Shown here piece after piece: positions 25,542-32,606 of a stretch of DNA of 34,629 nt (within the stretch, counting starts at the first letter, position 1; the number at the start of each line of letters is the position of its first letter). Location of the stretch: IMG/VR virus record IMGVR_UViG_3300023174_000405, positions 1 to 34,629 of that record; one strand, given 5' to 3'. The translations under genes were made by a program, and so were the position numbers. Under the pieces are notes generated by a model. That model did no database searches and was not told the DNA's origin. It saw only the letters and a list, made by a program, of their open reading frames with translations. Source of the DNA: a virus.

Positions 25542-26182
25542 TGATAAAGTTAGCTGACATATTAAAAGAATTAAATATCCGCCCCAAACCAGAATTAGGA
25601 CAAGGAGCAGAACAAACTGCGTATCCTTATATAAACAATCCTGATTACGTATTAAAGAAATATAATAGATCTGCACATCGCGGTAAAACTATAGCTGATA
25701 AAATAGAAAAACTTAGAGCATTATCTTTAAAATATCCTGATTTAGTTACTAAAGTCAAAGTAGTAAGTAAAGATGCTTACACACAGGAGAAGTTAGATAC
25801 TAACACGCTAAGTAAAGACATAGATGCTGAATGTATTAAGGTATGGAATCAATTAATAAAGGACTATAAAAAAGCTTATAATTCTAATTTAAAGACTAGA
25901 GTAACGGATTATATAAAACAAAGAATAGATTATGGTTTTTGGGATAAACCTTCAAAGATAAAAACACAGCAAGACTTAGATGATTTAATGGATGATATGA
26001 CATATTATATATATCATACTAAGTTTTTAGTAGATCCATATGTGTATGAAAACTACACAAAAAATTCTGAACTAGTTAAAAAATTAAAACCTATAATGGA
26101 TAATGACGAGCTAAATGACGATCCTCACAATGATAATTTAGGTTATGATAAACAAGGAAATATAAAAGTACTCGATATATAA
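25541..26182 (+). CDS. Minimal protein-kinase/APH-fold protein with capsid-targeting N-terminus (213 aa)
   Basis: MIKLADILKE/L fits the targeting and L-x-E pattern. The kinase fold is read from three elements. LGQGAEQTAY (19-28) resembles a glycine-rich loop. VLKKY supplies the lysine (K39 or K40). D-P-H-N-D-N-L-G (194-201) matches the catalytic loop D-x-H-x-x-N of aminoglycoside-phosphotransferase-type kinases. VLDI supplies the metal Asp (D212), exactly 13 residues after N199, as in that family. The protein stops one residue later, so the usual helical C-lobe after the DFG position is missing. The stop is followed by a non-coding A-rich gap, so no simple frameshift explains it. Either a compact active kinase or a substrate-binding pseudokinase is possible. 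Targets are unknown. Confidence 0.6.
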   Translation: MIKLADILKELNIRPKPELGQGAEQTAYPYINNPDYVLKKYNRSAHRGKTIADKIEKLRALSLKYPDLVTKVKVVSKDAYTQEKLDTNTLSKDIDAECIKVWNQLIKDYKKAYNSNLKTRVTDYIKQRIDYGFWDKPSKIKTQQDLDDLMDDMTYYIYHTKFLVDPYVYENYTKNSELVKKLKPIMDNDELNDDPHNDNLGYDKQGNIKVLDI

Positions 26183-26197
26183 AATAAAAATAAAGTT

Positions 26198-26665
26198 ATG
26201 TATACAATTTACTCTGATATGGATGGGGTATTAGTTGATTTTGAAAAAGGTTATTACGATTTAACAGGTGTTCACACAAAACAATATGTTAAAGGTGATG
26301 CTGCATTTTGGCAACCAATAGAGGAAGAAGGGGCCGCTTTTTGGGCTAATCTACCTTGGATGCCAGATGGTCAAACGTTATGGCGCTATATTAAACGCTA
26401 CAAACCAAACATTTTATCTTCCCCATCACAGGATCCTTCATCTAAAGTAGGTAAGGAAGCATGGTGTAAAATGCATATTAATAATCAATATAAGAAATTA
26501 TATTTCTATCAGCGTGCCTATAAACAAATGTTTGCAGGTCCTAATAGAATATTAATTGATGATATGGAACAAACCATTAGAGAATGGAACGCGGCTGGTG
26601 GTATAGGAATACACCATACATCAGCAGATAATACAATTTCACAACTTAAAAAATTAGGGTTATAA
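26198..26665 (+). CDS. HAD-family 5'(3')-deoxyribonucleotidase-like phosphatase
   Basis: This is a probable 5'-nucleotidase acting on deoxynucleoside monophosphates. Motif I is SDMDGVLVDF with D7 (nucleophile) and D9. Motif II is the ILSSPS segment (S74/S75). The metal-binding motif IV is ILIDDMEQTIREW (D121/D122), followed by a small-domain strand GIGIHHTSA, the arrangement of NT5C-type nucleotidases. The length of 155 aa is slightly below the usual 180. Unlike its neighbours it has no targeting-type N-terminus, as HAD motif I starts within six residues of Met1, so it should act in the infected cell, probably in nucleotide metabolism. It overlaps the next gene by 1 base (TAATG). Confidence 0.8.
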   Translation: MYTIYSDMDGVLVDFEKGYYDLTGVHTKQYVKGDAAFWQPIEEEGAAFWANLPWMPDGQTLWRYIKRYKPNILSSPSQDPSSKVGKEAWCKMHINNQYKKLYFYQRAYKQMFAGPNRILIDDMEQTIREWNAAGGIGIHHTSADNTISQLKKLGL

Positions 26666-27246
26666 TGAGCGATAATTTACTTAAAAAAGAATTTAAAACA
26701 CGCGACGTACAACGTATGCGTAACATTATCAGTAAAAAAGCGGGCGATAAAACCGGAGTACAGGTTGGATACACTGCAGATTATGTTGAACGCAAGGAGG
26801 GTGACGTTTGGGAAAAGCGCGGTAAAAAATGGACTATAAAAAACGGAATCAAACAGACTGTAACACGTTTTGATGCTATTAAAAAGCAAATATTCACACC
26901 TATTACATGTCCTAACTGTAATAAACCAATGACAAAAGGTCATTTTGACAAATATATGTTCAAAATACATCAGAAATGTTCCGATTGTGTGATTGATTAT
27001 GAAACCAAATTAAAAGTTAGAGGCGAGTATAAGGAATATGAACGAAATATGATTAGACAGGGCATTGCGTATCATATTAAAGAAATGGAAGCGGTATTAC
27101 TAGAGCTACTCATGAGCCAATCTGGCGAGCAATACGTTACTGAAGCAGGTGATATTGAAGAATGGAAAGGTAAAAGTCTAGATAATCAATTTATAAAAGA
27201 TATACAAGAATACATCCAAAAACTCAAGGATGCCATGAATGCGTAA
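26665..27246 (+). CDS. Zinc-ribbon protein of unknown function (193 aa)
   Basis: Two Cys pairs at C82-x2-C85 and C105-x2-C108 (CPNCNKP and KCSDC) form a zinc ribbon. The N-terminal section (GYTADYVERKEGDVWEKRGK, then KWTIKNGIKQ) is the part I recall as conserved in many T4-like phages, without known function. The C-terminal part is helical (KEMEAVLLELLMSQSGE). The zinc ribbon suggests contact with nucleic acid or with the transcription or replication machinery. No targeting-type N-terminus is present, so it is not predicted to be packaged. Codon use has more CG-containing codons than the flanking cargo genes. Confidence 0.65.
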   Translation: MSDNLLKKEFKTRDVQRMRNIISKKAGDKTGVQVGYTADYVERKEGDVWEKRGKKWTIKNGIKQTVTRFDAIKKQIFTPITCPNCNKPMTKGHFDKYMFKIHQKCSDCVIDYETKLKVRGEYKEYERNMIRQGIAYHIKEMEAVLLELLMSQSGEQYVTEAGDIEEWKGKSLDNQFIKDIQEYIQKLKDAMNA

Positions 27247-27253
27247 TATTTAT
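27247..27253 (+). promoter_or_regulatory. TATTTAT motif upstream of the 27287 gene
   Basis: AATATTTATTGG directly after the stop of the zinc-ribbon gene, 33 bases before the ATG. This is the longest spacing of the nine copies. Confidence 0.35.
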
Positions 27254-27286
27254 TGGTAATAATTTACACAATAAGTCTTAAGCATT

Positions 27287-27571
27287 ATGGATAGTAACAT
27301 TTGGTCAGTATTAATCACAGCAATAACAGTTTTGGGTGGTACTACAGCTTTCCGCTATTATGAAAAACGAGCAATACATAGAGAACGTGATGATGATTTT
27401 ATTCGTCATGATTGCAAAGATCGTATCTCTAAATTAGAAGCATTACTAGAAGCATCAGCTAGAGAAAAAGACGATCTACGTAATCTAGTATTAAAATTAA
27501 CTGGAGAAGTAGCAGAACTACGTGTTAAAGTTGATTTCTTATCTACTGAAAATGCTAAATTGAAAAAGTAA
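27287..27571 (+). CDS. Membrane-anchored coiled-coil protein, possible holin/spanin-like (94 aa)
   Basis: Residues 5-22 (IWSVLITAITVLGGTTAF) form one membrane helix. They are followed by a positively charged stretch (RYYEKRAIHRER) and a ~55-residue coiled coil (ISKLEALLEASAREKDDLRN, then LVLKLTGEVAELRV). The topology fits an inner-membrane spanin or a small holin-like protein, but no lysis gene is adjacent, so another membrane-tethered role is possible. Internal LLE/A at about residue 56 matches the prohead-protease tripeptide but is probably a coincidence of the coiled coil. It overlaps the next gene by 1 base. Confidence 0.6.
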   Translation: MDSNIWSVLITAITVLGGTTAFRYYEKRAIHRERDDDFIRHDCKDRISKLEALLEASAREKDDLRNLVLKLTGEVAELRVKVDFLSTENAKLKK

Positions 27572-27900
27572 TGTTTAACATGATTAAATTAATTAATTTA
27601 CTAAACGAAGTAAAAGAAACATTTGAAAATTTTGCTGCTACTCGTGGTAAAGGTGCTGCTAAAATAGCAACAACTGCTGAAGAAAAAGGTGGATTAGCAT
27701 TATTAACGTGGCATCATTTTAAAGTAAAAGCTCCATATTATAAAAAAGCCGAAGAAGGTAAATTTGATAAAGAAGCAGCTATAAAAGAGTTTGAAAAAAC
27801 ACTAAAAAGCATATCATTAAATATGACTCAAATTGAATTTCAACGTGAAGTAGGTCGTATGGAAGTATTAGGCGAATTACTAATTCGAGATAAAAAATAA
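27571..27900 (+). CDS. Small putative capsid-cargo protein (109 aa)
   Basis: The N-terminus MFNMIKLINLLNE/V carries the targeting-type peptide with L-x-E. Translation could begin at ATG 27571 (overlapping the previous stop) or at ATG 27580, which would give exactly the MIKL start seen in sister genes. The next gene has the same MFNMIKL arrangement, so the choice is open. The body is a helical domain (GAAKIATTAEEKGGLALLTW, then HHFKVKAPYYKKA) that I recall from other marine T4-like phage proteins of unknown function. It is basic and compact, with no catalytic motif. Confidence 0.65.
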   Translation: MFNMIKLINLLNEVKETFENFAATRGKGAAKIATTAEEKGGLALLTWHHFKVKAPYYKKAEEGKFDKEAAIKEFEKTLKSISLNMTQIEFQREVGRMEVLGELLIRDKK

Positions 27901-27901
27901 T

Positions 27902-28141
27902 ATGTTCAACATGATTAAATTAACCGAATTATTACTGAATGAAGGACCAGCAGAATATCCAGCTGATCATCAACCAGGAATGAGAGTCACTAAAGGTGGC
28001 TCTATGTGTGCTAATTGTGAATATTGGGTTGCTGAAGGTAATAAATGTAACAGTAAATATTGGTTAAAATGGCATGATGGGGATGAAAATATACCTTATC
28101 CTGCTGATGAATATTGTTGTAATTGGTGGCATTCAAAATAA
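27902..28141 (+). CDS. Small Cys-rich putative capsid-cargo protein, metal or Fe-S site (79 aa)
   Basis: After the targeting peptide (MIKLTELLLNE/G) comes a ~60-residue domain with C36-x2-C39, C49 and a C72-C73 pair. It includes MCANCEYWVAEGNKC and ADEYCCNWWHSK. The C-x2-C...C...C layout with aromatic residues resembles small high-potential iron-sulfur-like or zinc-binding domains, but the spacing does not match a HiPIP precisely. It begins 1 base after the previous gene. An alternative start is ATG 27911. A packaged redox or metal-binding protein is an inference. Confidence 0.65.
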   Translation: MFNMIKLTELLLNEGPAEYPADHQPGMRVTKGGSMCANCEYWVAEGNKCNSKYWLKWHDGDENIPYPADEYCCNWWHSK

Positions 28142-28147
28142 ATAATT

Positions 28148-28549
28148 GTGATTAAACTAACCGAAATATTAGACGAATTATTAACTGAAAAGCTCTGTAA
28201 AAAAGGTAGAGCATATTATAATCGTCGTAGAGCTGATGGAGAAAAACCATCAGCTTATCTTTCTGGTCGTGCTGTTAAAGTATGTAAAGGTTTAATGGAA
28301 GAAGAAATAGACGAATCACTTCGTGATTGGTTTAAAAAAGAAGATTGGGTTCGTATTGATACAGCAGGTAACATAACTGGTCCTTGTGGTACAATGAAAA
28401 AAGGTAATAAAACAACACGCTGTTTACCTCGTGCTAAAGCAAATAGCTTAACTAAAGCTGAACGTGCTGCTACATCAAAGAAAAAAGCAGCAGCAGATAA
28501 ACAATTTGTACCAAATACAAAAAAAGCTAAAGTAAAACTTAATAAATAA
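28148..28549 (+). CDS. Basic two-module putative capsid-cargo protein (DUF5872-like C-terminal part)
   Basis: The gene starts with GTG. The N-terminus reads MIKLTEILDELLTE/K, which supports this start because it reproduces the targeting peptide of the neighbours. Module 1 (15-56) is basic (KKGRAYYNRRRADGEKPSAY, then LSGRAVKVCKG). Module 2 (57-133) has LRDWFKKEDWVRIDTAGNIT, GPCGTMKK and RCLPRAKANSLTKAERAATS. I recall this segment as a widespread phage module similar to DUF5872. The junction has I-D-E/S (E56), again [LI]-x-E. The strong positive charge suits a protein packed with DNA inside the head. Two or three Cys per module may bind metal. Confidence 0.65.
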   Translation: MIKLTEILDELLTEKLCKKGRAYYNRRRADGEKPSAYLSGRAVKVCKGLMEEEIDESLRDWFKKEDWVRIDTAGNITGPCGTMKKGNKTTRCLPRAKANSLTKAERAATSKKKAAADKQFVPNTKKAKVKLNK

Positions 28550-28552
28550 AGT

Positions 28553-29299
28553 ATGAAACTTAAAGAATTAATAAAACAAATTATTAAGGAATCAATTAAT
28601 GAAAATGAAGTTGATTATTTTATAGACAGAGATGGAAACGAATTTCAAACTCTTGATGTAAATTATCTACAATACCCAGGCAACGTAACAGTAAAATATG
28701 TCGGTAGTAGTGATCCTATGGAATATAAAGGTAATTTTGAAGCTGATTTAAAAACAGGTATTATTAAGCGTTTAGGTAGTAAAATTAATGAAGCCTTTTT
28801 TATTGGTGAAGGTAAAACTATTGAATGTGGAAAATGTGGATGGAGATGGGATTTAGAAGATGGTGGAGATAATCCATACCTTTGTCATAAATGTAACTAT
28901 GATAATAGCTACAGATATAATGATGAAATAGATGAATATGATGTTGATGAAGATAATTTATATGAAGTAAAAGATTTCATTAAATTTATGAAGGAATATA
29001 AAACATTCTTAACTGAAGCATCATGTGATTGTGTAATGGAAGCCGAATATAAGGGTCGTAAAGTACAATTGGGTAAACCAATGCAAGGCGACATCAAGAA
29101 ATTCAAAGTATACGTTAAAAATAACAAAGGTAAAGTTGTAAAAGTTAATTTTGGATTTGGCGGAAAATCAGCTAAAGGTAAACGTATGGTGATTAAAGCT
29201 AAAAACCCAAAACGCCGTAGCGCATACCGTAAAAGACATCACTGTGATAATCCAGGACCACGTTGGAAAGCAAATTATTGGTCTTGTCGTAAATGGTAA
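28553..29299 (+). CDS. Three-module putative capsid-cargo protein with zinc ribbon and internal targeting-like peptide (248 aa)
   Basis: The N-terminus LKELIKQIIKE/S is targeting-type. Module 1 (14-80) is a small beta domain ending KINE/A. Module 2 (81-155) has a zinc ribbon, C92-x2-C95 and C111-x2-C114 (ECGKCGWRWD, LCHKCNYDN), and an acidic stretch. It ends in MKEYKTFLTE/A (146-156), which closely resembles the T4 IPIII targeting peptide MKTYQEFIAEA. Module 3 (156-248) is very basic, with KGKRMVIKAKNPKRRSAYRK, RHHCD and NYWSCRKW, a domain I recall from many phages right after such peptides. The layout suggests fusion of once-separate cargo genes. Function is unknown; DNA or RNA binding is plausible from charge. 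Confidence 0.7.
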   Translation: MKLKELIKQIIKESINENEVDYFIDRDGNEFQTLDVNYLQYPGNVTVKYVGSSDPMEYKGNFEADLKTGIIKRLGSKINEAFFIGEGKTIECGKCGWRWDLEDGGDNPYLCHKCNYDNSYRYNDEIDEYDVDEDNLYEVKDFIKFMKEYKTFLTEASCDCVMEAEYKGRKVQLGKPMQGDIKKFKVYVKNNKGKVVKVNFGFGGKSAKGKRMVIKAKNPKRRSAYRKRHHCDNPGPRWKANYWSCRKW

Positions 29300-29301
29300 C
29301 T

Positions 29302-29955
29302 ATGATAAAATTAATTGACATATTAAAAGAGGGCGCTTATGATTCTATGACTAGAAAAATAGTCACTGATATCATGAGAGAATGGAAAGACCAATATATG
29401 GATGAGCAAGGTGATTTGACATTTGATACTGATTATAATTTAACAGACGCTAAAGGTCGTGATTATGAATTTGAATTATACGCTGTATTAAGAGTTAAAA
29501 AGTCATCATCACAAAAATATATTGTTGATGGTGGTGTTGATCAATTAGAAGATCCTCCATATATGGTAATTACATTTCAGGTTGATCCAAGAGATTTACC
29601 TCAAAAATGGGAAACAATATATTTTGATTTAACAGATGTTATTAGACATGAATTAGAACATTTTACTCAAGAAGGTATAAATGTTATTCCTTCTAAAGAA
29701 ATGGGTGATGATGAAATAATGCGTAATCTAATTAAGATGAAATTAGCTCCAAATGCTGAATATTTCAAATTAGAAAGAGAAGTAGATGCTATGTTACAAG
29801 GTATGTACTTAAAAGCTAAAAAAACACGTACACCATTTAAAGACGTAATTAACGATTATTTTAATAAAGTAGGATTAAGAAAACAAGAAAGACAAGACAT
29901 ATTAGATGTGTGGTCTACTAGATTAAAAGCACTAAATTTACCTCCTATACAATGA
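29302..29955 (+). CDS. Zincin metalloprotease-like putative capsid-cargo protein (217 aa)
   Basis: I take ATG 29302 as the start because it gives MIKLIDILKE/G, the targeting peptide of the family; an in-frame ATG at 29293 would add three residues and overlap the previous gene. DVIRHELEHFTQEG holds the zinc-protease motif HExxH (H116-E-L-E-H120). YFKLEREVDAML supplies a probable third ligand Glu at 158-160. The family is unassigned, but similar proteins occur in T4-like marine phages. If packaged, it could cut host proteins after injection or act in the head. The stop overlaps the next ATG (ATGA). It is the second zincin of the island. Confidence 0.75.
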   Translation: MIKLIDILKEGAYDSMTRKIVTDIMREWKDQYMDEQGDLTFDTDYNLTDAKGRDYEFELYAVLRVKKSSSQKYIVDGGVDQLEDPPYMVITFQVDPRDLPQKWETIYFDLTDVIRHELEHFTQEGINVIPSKEMGDDEIMRNLIKMKLAPNAEYFKLEREVDAMLQGMYLKAKKTRTPFKDVINDYFNKVGLRKQERQDILDVWSTRLKALNLPPIQ

Positions 29956-32579
29956 GAGCAATAGACAAGTTTATATTACACGTAGTACATAACATTTTTC
30001 CTTTGAATGAATATTCGGAAGGTGAATTGAAACGTTTAATGGCTCAATTTAGAGAAGAAGCAGATGACCTAAATATAAACATTAGTGATGATACACTCAA
30101 AACATATATCCAGCGTTTTGATGCTATAAAAAACTCACCTAAAATACAGGAAAAAGATTTACGCAAATATACTTTATCTAAACTAATTAAGTTAGTAACG
30201 TCATCAGCAGGAGCAGAAGCACCAGATGATGAAGAAGATCAAACACCAGATGTTGTATACCAAGATGGTGGTGTTACTATTTGGAATGGTTCTAAAGAAG
30301 GTAATTGTATTAATTATGGTGCTGGCGAAGCATGGTGTATAACTAGAGGATCATATGGTAGTTATCGTTATGATTCATCTAAAGGTTATCCAACATTTTA
30401 TTTAGCTAAAAATGCTAACATATCAGATAGTGATAAATTAAGCTTTGTTGCTATTCAAGTTAGAGATGTAGAAGATGAAAATAAAAAATATGTCTATACT
30501 AATAGAGAAAATAGACCATATGAATCATCTCCAATGTCTTTTAGCAGATTAACATCTGAAATACCTTGGTTAAATGATATTCCAAATATAAGATCTATAT
30601 TACGTTATATTCCTTTAAATAATAAAGAAAAAGTCACTCAAAAATATAAAAGAGATTCTATTAGTATTAGAGAATGGGTTAAATTACCATTTGATACTAA
30701 AAAACAATATTTAGTTATTAAAAAAGGTGGAACATTCTTTAGTGACGTTACTAATGATGTATTCGTATCTGACTATTTACCAAAATACCCTCAGATAGCA
30801 GAATTTATTGCTATTACTCCTGATATAACAAAACCAGAACTTTTATTAAGAAATTTAGATAAGTTTAGTAATCAAGATAGAAAATCAATAACAGCTAATT
30901 TACAACAACCAGTTAATTTAAAATGGCTCCCATCAGAACTATTTCCATTTGATGTTAAAAAATTACTAACAGTACTAAATAAATGGGATTTACCATCTAC
31001 TGATAGAATATATGTTACAAAAAACGGTGAAGCTATCGTTAAATTAAAATTTGGAGATGACATATCTGTAGGTGTATACACAGCGGAAGACGATTACCCA
31101 AATATTAAGTTAAATCAACGTACAGCAAAATATCTACTTGATTATCCTGAATTAGATAAATTACCCTTTAATAGCTTACTTAAATTAGCTACTGATGGTA
31201 TTGTAAATAAAGAATTTATTAATAAAATTATTGATAAAGCCAAATCAGAAGATAATTCAGCTATTATAGTTAAGAAAGTAGAAGATGGTGAAATATTAGT
31301 TGATGCTAATTCATTCTCGTCATATAAAATACAAGATGGTAAAATAACTAAAGTACCATTTACTGATGAAGATGTACAAGCAGTATTAAGTGCTGAAAAA
31401 GATAATACATCCTTCCAACAGGGTGTTGTTAATATAGTAAAAGACTCAGCAGAAAATTATGATAATTTACCACCTACTATTGATAAAGACGCTTTTATAT
31501 CTATTATAAAATCAACTCCATATGATAATAGAACATTTTTTTCTCGTGCTGTAAGTGGAGTACAAGTAATTCTTATACCTGACGGGGAAAGTGCCTATAC
31601 TTTATTTACAAGAAAAGTAGGAACTGAAGGATTATATAGTTTTACTACAGGACTGGATTATGGAAAAGTGGGTGATTGGAGAGATAGAGATGCTAACGAT
31701 AATATGGACGATGGAGCATGGAGATCATATTTTAATTATTTGAGAAATGAAAATATAGTTTATGAAGGAAATCAATTACAACAATGGTTTAGAGGAGGAT
31801 ATAGTGTAGATGCTAAAAAAGCTTGGTTTAGATCACAACCACCAATGTCTCCAACAGATCGATATGCTGTAGCAATAGGAGCAAATGGTATTAATTATGT
31901 AGTAAATAAAGCTAACCCAAGAGAATCACTTAAATTATCTGATTCAGGTAAATTAGTTAAAGCAAATATACCTACAGCATTGGCTCGCCAATTAACAGGA
32001 GCTACACCAGATGCCGCTACACCAATAGCAGCCGCTGCCGCTACAGGTAGAAGAGGTAGACCAGCAGGTGTACCTAATACTCCACGTGCCGCTGCACCAG
32101 TAGCAGCAGGAGGTGGTAATATAGGTGTAGCTGAAGTGATGGATGAAACGGGATTAACTAATGCTTTTATGCGTTTACCACGTGCTGATTATAGACGATT
32201 AAATGTAGATAATGCAACACGTGTTGCTCCAAATGGTGACAGAGGTGCTGCTCGTCGTAACAATCAATTAGGAGGAGCAGGTAGTGTACAACGAGTTATT
32301 AGTATTGGACCTAGTAAAATATATCTTATTCGTTTAGCAAATCAACAAATAATAGCATCTATAAACATCCAACCTGGTAATAGAAATTATATATTACTAC
32401 CAGATGGTACAGCGGTAACATTAAATTCACCAGCTGAATTAATGCAGGCACTACAACGTCGTAACTTAGCTGAAGTACGTAACTATATGGTGCGTGAATA
32501 CATTACTAATAATCCACAACATTTGGATGAAGTACGTGAATTGATAAGACAACACGTTAATGAAACCACAAATCAATAA
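29952..32579 (+). CDS. Large putative capsid-cargo protein with YGxGxxWC domain and AT-hook-like linker (875 aa)
   Basis: The N-terminus (FILHVVHNIFPLNE/YS, E20) is a targeting-type helix ending in L-N-E. Residues 21-~185 are paralogous to module 3 of the 817-aa protein. Both have Y-S, then a helix with FDAIKN or FDQIKD, then DVVYQDGG or DLVYNQNN, then YGAGEAWCIT or YGHGYTFCIS, then a TFY/TYF strand. A long middle region (about 200-690) is mixed alpha/beta and unassigned. An Ala/Pro/Gly linker holds GRRGRPAG (about 698-705) with the R-G-R-P core of AT-hooks. The C-terminal ~150 residues form a separate basic domain (LPRADYRRLNVDNATRV) preceded by VMDE/T. I do not know the function; injected DNA-associated protein is the working idea. 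Confidence 0.65.
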   Translation: MRAIDKFILHVVHNIFPLNEYSEGELKRLMAQFREEADDLNINISDDTLKTYIQRFDAIKNSPKIQEKDLRKYTLSKLIKLVTSSAGAEAPDDEEDQTPDVVYQDGGVTIWNGSKEGNCINYGAGEAWCITRGSYGSYRYDSSKGYPTFYLAKNANISDSDKLSFVAIQVRDVEDENKKYVYTNRENRPYESSPMSFSRLTSEIPWLNDIPNIRSILRYIPLNNKEKVTQKYKRDSISIREWVKLPFDTKKQYLVIKKGGTFFSDVTNDVFVSDYLPKYPQIAEFIAITPDITKPELLLRNLDKFSNQDRKSITANLQQPVNLKWLPSELFPFDVKKLLTVLNKWDLPSTDRIYVTKNGEAIVKLKFGDDISVGVYTAEDDYPNIKLNQRTAKYLLDYPELDKLPFNSLLKLATDGIVNKEFINKIIDKAKSEDNSAIIVKKVEDGEILVDANSFSSYKIQDGKITKVPFTDEDVQAVLSAEKDNTSFQQGVVNIVKDSAENYDNLPPTIDKDAFISIIKSTPYDNRTFFSRAVSGVQVILIPDGESAYTLFTRKVGTEGLYSFTTGLDYGKVGDWRDRDANDNMDDGAWRSYFNYLRNENIVYEGNQLQQWFRGGYSVDAKKAWFRSQPPMSPTDRYAVAIGANGINYVVNKANPRESLKLSDSGKLVKANIPTALARQLTGATPDAATPIAAAAATGRRGRPAGVPNTPRAAAPVAAGGGNIGVAEVMDETGLTNAFMRLPRADYRRLNVDNATRVAPNGDRGAARRNNQLGGAGSVQRVISIGPSKIYLIRLANQQIIASINIQPGNRNYILLPDGTAVTLNSPAELMQALQRRNLAEVRNYMVREYITNNPQHLDEVRELIRQHVNETTNQ

Positions 32580-32586
32580 TATTTAT
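32580..32586 (+). promoter_or_regulatory. TATTTAT motif upstream of the 32607 gene
   Basis: ATATTTATACATATAAACAT, 20 bases before the ATG, in a 27-base gap. It shares the TATTTAT...ATAAAC arrangement with the copies at 1260 and 2612. Confidence 0.4.
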
Positions 32587-32606
32587 ACATATAAACATAA
32601 AAAACA

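Noticed and set aside
27425-27460. KLEALLEASARE in the membrane coiled-coil protein as a capsid-targeting peptide
   Set aside because: It resembles MIKLLDLLLEASAQ, but it is internal to a continuous coiled coil after a transmembrane helix. The match is best explained by heptad composition.
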